NCBI GenBank assembly: GCA_905210415.1
Contig: CAJLWM010000024.1
Span: forward strand, 1-28,120
DNA length: 28,120 bases
Direction: 5' to 3'
DNA from: an uncultured Prevotellaceae bacterium
Lineage (GTDB): Bacteria > Bacteroidota > Bacteroidia > Bacteroidales > Muribaculaceae
Part shown: piece by piece, positions 23,907 to 28,120 of the stretch
Numbering within the stretch: position 1 is the first letter of the stretch
How the letters are laid out: each line of letters opens with the position of its first letter
Program-made: the position numbers and the translations under genes
Notes under the pieces: model-generated
What the model was told of the DNA's origin: nothing
What the model saw: only the letters and a program-made list of their open reading frames with translations
Databases searched by the model: none

Positions 23907-24002
23907 AAATCTCCGTTTGCAGGCTTCTGATGGCCGTACAAAGGCTTTGGATGGCCATCAGAAGCCTGCGTATGTGCATCCAAAGACTGCAAACGGAGAT
24001 TT
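23907..24002 (+). ncRNA. Nested, pseudoknot-capable leader element
   Basis: Three perfect inverted repeats are interlocked. Stem A is 16 bp (23907-23922 with 23987-24002), stem B 17 bp (23919-23935 with 23953-23969), and stem C 9 bp (CTTTGGATG 23945-23953 with CATCCAAAG 23977-23985). The order A-B-C-B'-C'-A' means C lies in the loop of B and pairs outside it, an H-type pseudoknot closed by A. A competing CAAAG-G-CTTTG hairpin sits in the loop of B. The GCAG shared by A and B allows switching. The element begins a few nucleotides after the predicted transcription start. RNA function is inferred; a DNA cruciform role is the alternative. Confidence 0.55.
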
Positions 24003-24092
24003 TGGCAGTACTGCAAGGAAAAAACATGCATACTGCGGAAAGAAAATAAGCTGACTGAAACAGAAAACATATACAACCAAAAGACAAGCACT

Positions 24093-24728
24093 ATGGCAAA
24101 GTATCTACTACAGGAGATGCCCGACCTGAACAAGGCAGGGCAAAGACGAGTGTATCCCAAGCTGATTGCGAACCGCACGCTGAGCACCAAGGATGTGGTG
24201 GAAGGGCTGCACAGCTACAACCGCGCGCTGTCTGAGAGCGTGGTGGAAGCCGTGCTCACCGACCTCTCCGACCATCTGAAGCGCATGCTCGCCATGGGCT
24301 ACTCGGTGAAGCTCGACGGCATAGGCACCTTCTCGTTGTCGCTTGACTTCGACGACAAGAAGCCCACCGAGATGGCCGATGACGACGACCGCATGCTCTA
24401 CCGCAAGGTTGCGGTGAAGGACGTAAACTATAAGGTGGCGCCCGAACTGCTGAAGCAACTGCGCATGGATACCGAACTGGAGCGCCACTCAGGCGGTGTG
24501 CGCAAGCTCAGGAAGCAGAAGTTCACCCAGGAGGAGCGCATTGCCAATGCCCTGAAGGTCATTGACCGAAGCGGATTCATCACGCTCAACGACTACGCAG
24601 TCATCAATGAGATGAACCGCACGACAGCCTCGCAGGAGCTGCGCAGCCTCTGTCCCGACCCCTCCTGCCCCATCAACAGCACCGGCCGGGGCAGCCACAA
24701 GGTGTGGACAAGAAGGGTGAAGGAATGA
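24093..24728 (+). CDS. HU-related DNA-binding protein with C-terminal extension
   Basis: The 211-residue protein has an HU/IHF-like domain at about 1-125. Its features are QRRVYPKLIANRTLSTKDVV, a helical pair through VLTDLSDHLKRMLAMGYSVK, and DGIGTFSLSLDF, as in the HU-related group of Bacteroidales. After a basic linker (KLRKQKFTQEER) it has a winged-helix-like tail of about 70 residues (NALKVIDRSGFITLNDYAVI, NEMNRTTASQELRSL). HU-type proteins bend DNA and often prefer bent or cruciform DNA. The large palindrome in its own leader makes autoregulation worth testing. It ends in TGA and converges on the LRR gene. Confidence 0.85.
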   Translation: MAKYLLQEMPDLNKAGQRRVYPKLIANRTLSTKDVVEGLHSYNRALSESVVEAVLTDLSDHLKRMLAMGYSVKLDGIGTFSLSLDFDDKKPTEMADDDDRMLYRKVAVKDVNYKVAPELLKQLRMDTELERHSGGVRKLRKQKFTQEERIANALKVIDRSGFITLNDYAVINEMNRTTASQELRSLCPDPSCPINSTGRGSHKVWTRRVKE

Positions 24729-24826
24729 GGGCAACGAGATGAGGAGCAACGGGAAAAACGCCAGCCTCTTCTCTCCTGCCCATTGACCAACCACAAGCAA
24801 CGGCATTCCTATCCACAAGAAACAGC

Positions 24827-24860
24827 CAACCCCCGAAGGGCCAATGCCTTTCGGGGGTTG
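24827..24860. terminator. Shared terminator between HU-related and LRR genes
   Basis: CAACCCCCGAAGGG and CCTTTCGGGGGTTG form a 14-bp stem with one wobble pair and a 6-nt loop. T-rich sequence follows on the minus strand (TGTTTCTTG). It lies between convergent genes. The rest of 24729-24935 shows no gene. Confidence 0.8.
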
Positions 24861-24935
24861 ACAAATGTATCCGTCTGCACTGAGCCTGCCTGTTCGGCAG
24901 ACAATCAGACGAGAGATGATGGTCAGGGGAGGAAG

Positions 24936-25967
24936 TTAGCGCAGAAGCACCTTGCTCACCTTGTTGCCATACTTGCGGATATAGATACCGCCACGTGCGC
25001 TGCTGGCAGACACAGCACGTCCAGTGATGTCATACACGGCAGTGGGCTCTGTGGCAGCCTGAGCACCATTCACCTTATCTATAGAGGTCATTGTGCCATC
25101 CACATCCTTGATGTCGCCGAAGTCATCCACATTGTCCACTGCCTTCACAGGCCAGCCTTTCGATTTCAGCACAGCCAGGTCCGATGCGGTGAGCGAATTG
25201 TTCTCCAGGTCGCTGTCATACTCCAGCACCACGATGCACTGGGGGTCCATGCCATACCAGTCATCGTAGTCGGGCAGAGTCTTAAACACTGGCAGGGCGT
25301 TCACAAGGGCTGTCATATTCTCGCCATTGATATTGTTACGCTCAATCTCCAGCTTTCCCAGACTGCTATTAGGGGCAATCTTGATGGCTGAAAGGTTGTT
25401 GTTGTAGCAGCCCAACTTCTGCAACATGGGATTGGCGCTGAGGTCCAGCGTTCCCTCGAGCTGGCACTCGCGGCAGATGAGCTCGGTAATCTTGGTGTTG
25501 GTACTGAGGTCCAGCGAGGTGAGAGGGTTCTTGTAGATGCTGAGCATATTCAGATTGGGCACGCCCGAAAGGTCGATGGATGCCAACTGATTGTCGCCCA
25601 CATAGAGCTCCTTCAGGTTTGGCTGCTGGCCCAGAGTGATATCCGTGAGGCGGTTGTTGTCGCAGTACAGCTCCACGAGCAGGTTATTTCCGCTCACATC
25701 AATGGACTCCAACCAGTTGCTGCTGCAGTCCAGACGGGTGATCTTGCCGCGCAGCTCCACCTCCTGAGCCGTCACCTTGAAGCTTCCATCGTCCTTCTGA
25801 TACTCGGCACCTATGATATCCACTTCATTGCCATTGGACTGGATAGAGAAACCCATATACTCGCCTATGGCATGGGCAGTCTTCATCTTGATGACACACT
25901 CCTGGGCGCTCAGGGCGTTGGAGAACAGCAGCAACAGGGCTGCAACGAGAGTAGAGATTTTCTTCAT
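24936..25967 (-). CDS. Secreted leucine-rich-repeat protein with T9SS-like tail
   Basis: The 343-residue protein has a signal peptide (about 1-21, ending NALSA). About eight leucine-rich repeats (about 70-215) follow, in the pattern LxxLxCxxNxLxxIDLS, as in DCSSNWLESIDVSGNNL and LKELYVGDNQLASIDLSG. The C-terminus, YDITGRAVSASSARGGIYI then VSKVLLR, resembles type IX secretion sorting domains of Bacteroidota. Surface display or secretion through T9SS is therefore likely, if the host has T9SS. LRR surface proteins commonly bind other proteins; the partner is unknown. A strong promoter lies at 26031-26062. Confidence 0.88.
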   Translation of the reverse strand: MKKISTLVAALLLLFSNALSAQECVIKMKTAHAIGEYMGFSIQSNGNEVDIIGAEYQKDDGSFKVTAQEVELRGKITRLDCSSNWLESIDVSGNNLLVELYCDNNRLTDITLGQQPNLKELYVGDNQLASIDLSGVPNLNMLSIYKNPLTSLDLSTNTKITELICRECQLEGTLDLSANPMLQKLGCYNNNLSAIKIAPNSSLGKLEIERNNINGENMTALVNALPVFKTLPDYDDWYGMDPQCIVVLEYDSDLENNSLTASDLAVLKSKGWPVKAVDNVDDFGDIKDVDGTMTSIDKVNGAQAATEPTAVYDITGRAVSASSARGGIYIRKYGNKVSKVLLR

Positions 25968-26030
25968 ACTATTTGTTTATAAAAGACATAATTTTGTTTC
26001 ACTTTACACAGCAATCCTGCTTTTGGGCTG

Positions 26031-26062
26031 CAAATTTATACTATTTTGTCGTTATAGCCAAA
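26031..26062 (-). promoter_or_regulatory. Promoter of the LRR gene
   Basis: On the minus strand TTTG (26059-26062) and TAAATTTG (26031-26038) are exactly 20 nt apart. The leader is about 58 nt. Confidence 0.75.
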
Positions 26063-26109
26063 CATTTGTAAGCAGAAAGAGCTGTTTTTACAGAAGAAAC
26101 AGAATGAGA

Positions 26110-26144
26110 GTTGCCATCCGGCAGGAAGTCCTCGGGATGGCAAC
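26110..26144 (-). terminator. Terminator of the truncated porin gene
   Basis: GTTGCCATCC and GGATGGCAAC form a perfect 10-bp stem. On the minus strand a T-rich run (CATTCTGTTTCTTCTGT) follows, as expected downstream of the porin fragment. Confidence 0.65.
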
Positions 26145-26209
26145 ATCGTCCTCCGTCCTTGCCAACCATATAAAGCAAAGACAGGGGCAGGAAAGAAACT
26201 ACTCGCTAC

Positions 26210-26416
26210 TCAGAACTTTATCATCACCTCACACACCAACTTGTCGCGCTCACTCTCCTTGGCACCGCCGTGAGGGTACCAGTATTTCTCATAGTTGAAG
26301 CGTATGTCGGTGGGGAAATAGCGGTTGCGCACCGCAAGGGTCACGCCCAGGGTCATGCGATGACGCTCTGCATCGGGCGGCACAGAGGGCTGGTGGTGAG
26401 CGCGTGTCTCTTTCTC
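26210..26416 (-). pseudogene. 3' fragment of an outer-membrane porin gene
   Basis: The frame encodes 68 residues with no start codon and an in-frame TAA just upstream. The peptide contains MTLGVTLAVRNRYFPTDIRF, NYEKYWYPHGGAKESERDKL and ends VCEVMIKF. This looks like the last beta-strands of a phosphate-selective-porin-like protein, including the C-terminal Phe of outer-membrane barrels. The 5' part is missing. A minus-strand TACCTTTG box (26487-26494) upstream may be the old promoter. The rest of 26417-26612 shows only a distant 9-bp inverted repeat, CCCGAGGAG/CTCCTCGGG. Confidence 0.65.
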
Positions 26417-26612
26417 ATATTATATAATAAGCTATAGTCAAGTCATCGCACCAGCCTCCCGAGGAGACCCATCTGCGTTGACACGGCAAAGGTATGCCGC
26501 TGGTGCAACAACCGTATAACGCACAGGATACAATTCTGTCACACAACAAGATTGAACGCATGAGGCTCCTCGGGGCGGAGAATGATTTTATCGAAGAAAA
26601 GTCACCTTTTTC

Positions 26613-26644
26613 TTGACATCCTGCCAAAACATTCACTATCTTTG
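26613..26644 (+). promoter_or_regulatory. Promoter of the DUF4488-like gene
   Basis: TTG (26613-26615) and TATCTTTG (26637-26644) are 21 nt apart. The leader to the ATG at 26674 is about 25 nt. Confidence 0.75.
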
Positions 26645-26673
26645 CAGAAGAGCAAACCAAAAACACACGAGAT

Positions 26674-27156
26674 ATGAAGAAAGCAGCAATCATCATCATG
26701 GCCCTTTTGGCCCTAAGCCTTGGCATGAAGGCAAAATCCCACATGGAAAACCCGCAAACACCAGAGACAGACGTAATGGAGACCCCTACCAAGAAGAAGT
26801 TGACGGGCATCTGGCAGATGTGCAGGCCAAACCAAGAGGGGAAAATGGAGTTTCTGCCACAGTTCAAGATACTCTGCGCCGACGGAACCTTCCAGAACAT
26901 GTTGCTCGTGAGCCGCAATTTCCGGTTCGGCATGGGCGCTACCGGCAAGTGGAAGGTGAAGGACAACAAGCTCATCGAAATCATTGACAGCGACAGCGGA
27001 AACGACTTTGCCGGCAAGACCAACGCCATGCCGCTCACACTGAGTGCCCATGGAAACGTCATGCACATCGTATGGACAAGACCGGCAACAGGCGAACCCG
27101 TGGGTGAGTACTACATGAGGGTGCCCACACGCAACCAGTATCTGGAGGGCAACTGA
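26674..27156 (+). CDS. Secreted DUF4488-like protein, ends at an in-frame TGA
   Basis: The 160-residue product has a signal peptide (about 1-20). A lipocalin-like domain (about 42-155) follows, with KLTGIWQMCRPNQEGKMEF, FKILCADGTFQNML, ATGKWKVKDNKLIEII and GEYYMRVPTRNQYL, resembling the DUF4488 group. The function is unknown. The TGA at 27154-27156 is followed in the same frame by 233 further open codons that begin GTGTWVEVDGKKGYLKEIYL and have no ATG or signal of their own. The natural product may therefore be about 394 residues, broken by a nonsense mutation, a sequencing error or recoding. Confidence 0.75.
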   Translation: MKKAAIIIMALLALSLGMKAKSHMENPQTPETDVMETPTKKKLTGIWQMCRPNQEGKMEFLPQFKILCADGTFQNMLLVSRNFRFGMGATGKWKVKDNKLIEIIDSDSGNDFAGKTNAMPLTLSAHGNVMHIVWTRPATGEPVGEYYMRVPTRNQYLEGN

Positions 27157-27171
27157 GGCACTGGCACATGG

Positions 27172-27855
27172 GTGGAAGTGGACGGCAAGAAGGGATACCT
27201 GAAGGAGATATACCTGCGCCAGAGCTATGCCGAGTCGCTCCTGAAGGGCAAGATCACCCTCAAGTTAGACGGCAAGACGTTTGACAGAAACAGCTTGCCC
27301 AAGCTCACCAACAAGGATCTGAGGAAGGTGGAGACCACTCACGACGGCAACGACCTGACCATCAACCTCGTCACCAAGGAGGTGAAGGTGCCCGTGGAGG
27401 TAATCGGCAACCTGCCCAGAGCAATGACCATCCTGCTTCCCGGCAAGGGAGATGTGGGGCTGACATACTATAAGGCAAAGGAAGGAAACTGGATGAACTG
27501 CAGTTGCACCTCGTGGGGGACAGACGGCAACGACTTCGGACTGCCCCAGGAATTTGAGCGCGTAAAGAAGGTAATCGGCTTCAAAGCATACATCTATGCC
27601 AGCCGGGAAGCCGGCCAGGCCGACATCGATCGCGCCAAGAGGCTCCTCGAGAAGGTGGGCATAGGGGATGTAACGGTGAAGACAAACCTTCCCATCAGGC
27701 ATTTCACCGATGCTGAGGTGCTCGAGTGGGCACAGCAGGAGAAGGCCAGAAGCACCCCCTACGGCGACCTCTACAACAAGATGGCCGCCAAGCAGATACC
27801 CCTGAGCGACGTGCGCAAGCAGTGGCACATAGTGAAGAAGGTGTATGGGAAATGA
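27172..27855 (+). CDS. Downstream in-frame part of the interrupted DUF4488-like gene
   Basis: The frame is the same as the preceding gene and open from 27157. The first possible start is a GTG at 27172, with no ribosome-binding or promoter signal. The 227-residue peptide has KGYLKEIYLRQSYAESLLKG, a beta-rich middle, and a helical C-terminus (DLYNKMAAKQIPLSDVRKQW). A segment at about 135-165 (VKKVIGFKAYIYASREAGQA, then IDRAKRLLEKVGIGDVTVKT) looks like a small alpha/beta unit. I do not recognise a family. It is most likely the C-terminal domain of the upstream protein rather than a separate gene. Confidence 0.55.
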   Translation: MEVDGKKGYLKEIYLRQSYAESLLKGKITLKLDGKTFDRNSLPKLTNKDLRKVETTHDGNDLTINLVTKEVKVPVEVIGNLPRAMTILLPGKGDVGLTYYKAKEGNWMNCSCTSWGTDGNDFGLPQEFERVKKVIGFKAYIYASREAGQADIDRAKRLLEKVGIGDVTVKTNLPIRHFTDAEVLEWAQQEKARSTPYGDLYNKMAAKQIPLSDVRKQWHIVKKVYGK

Positions 27856-27910
27856 AGATAAACGGTGTCATCGAGACATATAAAAGTTTTTAGTTAGCAA
27901 TAAGTAGGTG

Positions 27911-27949
27911 TCCCCACGTCGCAGCGAGTGCGGTGTGGGGATTTTCTTT
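27911..27949 (+). terminator. Terminator after the DUF4488-like gene
   Basis: TCCCCAC and GTGGGGA pair, with an inner CGCA/TGCG, followed by TTTTCTTT. Confidence 0.85.
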
Positions 27950-27993
27950 ATAGCTTCTACATGCAAACAGTAGGTGGTTTGGAGCAAAAGCCA

Positions 27994-28001
27994 TACCTTT
28001 G
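27994..28001 (+). promoter_or_regulatory. -7 box near the right edge
   Basis: TACCTTTG matches TAnnTTTG, 91 nt before a possible start at 28093. No TTG lies at the right distance. Confidence 0.45.
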
Positions 28002-28092
28002 CGAACGGCAAACCGGCGGCAAGCATGCGTGCAGGCAATGCATTGCCAAGAAAGCCACATCGCACAGAGTACTAACATATACCTCATATAAT

Positions 28093-28120
28093 ATGAACAC
28101 AGAACCGATGGGCGTCAACG
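28093..28120 (+). CDS. Possible gene start, cut by the window edge
   Basis: An ATG opens a frame (MNTEPMGVN) to the window end. A -7 box and a leader of about 85 nt precede it. Nine codons are too few to identify a product. Confidence 0.35.

Noticed and set aside
23714..24190. N-terminal extension of the lipoprotein gene (369-residue frame)
   Set aside because: The extension runs backwards through the HU promoter and nested palindromes. The lipoprotein signal begins at 23713.
24783..25391. 202-residue plus-strand frame opposite the LRR gene
   Set aside because: Antisense shadow of the repeat-rich LRR gene with no start signal.
26415..27068. 217-residue minus-strand frame opposite the DUF4488-like gene
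   Set aside because: Antisense shadow; the plus-strand gene has a promoter, a signal peptide and family motifs.

Overview
Gene density, gene content and promoter grammar point to Bacteroidota, order Bacteroidales. Nearly every promoter-like site is a TAnnTTTG -7 box, often with a TTG or TTTG about 20-21 nt upstream. The window holds a pdxJ-exbB-exbD-tonB operon divergent from nadK, a T9SS-style C-terminal tail, and lipoproteins with Bacteroidales lipoboxes.

Layout. 1-2852 (minus): pdxJ, exbB, exbD and a tonB cut by the window edge. 3026-4600 (plus): nadK and a YgjP-type zinc peptidase gene. 4601-4864: a hairpin-rich spacer. 4865-7466 (plus): a single-domain sugar-phosphate isomerase, a PfkB-fold protein with a degraded catalytic motif, and a helical-repeat protein. 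7537-11057 (plus): ribH, L-serine ammonia-lyase and a phosphoethanolamine transferase. 11326-12402 (minus): an ECF sigma factor and a four-helix membrane protein. 12585-16172 (plus): a CBM9-like secreted protein, two FKBP isomerases, an Lrp regulator and folK. 16261-20226 (minus): a WYL regulator, a sodium:solute symporter, and a ribF'-'namZ chimera. 20656-28120: tRNA-Met(CAT), an ORF6N protein, a Cof-type phosphatase, a lipoprotein, an HU-related protein with an elaborate leader, an LRR secreted protein, a porin 3' fragment, and a DUF4488-like gene interrupted by an in-frame TGA.

The most important structural fact is a seam at about 19777-19800. One open frame starts as the N-terminal half of RibF and continues as the C-terminal part of NamZ/DUF1343. 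The two parts meet at a GEKVSSS stretch that both families plausibly share. Arginine codons change there: only CGN in the namZ parts sampled, frequent AGG/AGA/CGG in the ribF part and rightwards. A palindromic repeat family found at four loci on the left is not seen on the right. The left 19.8 kb (perhaps Muribaculaceae-like) and the right 8.3 kb (perhaps Prevotella-like) may therefore come from different genomes, through assembly or through recombination.

The best candidates for undescribed biology are two. The first is a nested, pseudoknot-capable leader (23907-24002) that begins about where transcription of the HU-related gene should start. The second is the intergenic palindrome family with half-site CCCAAATCGGTCATTAGG.
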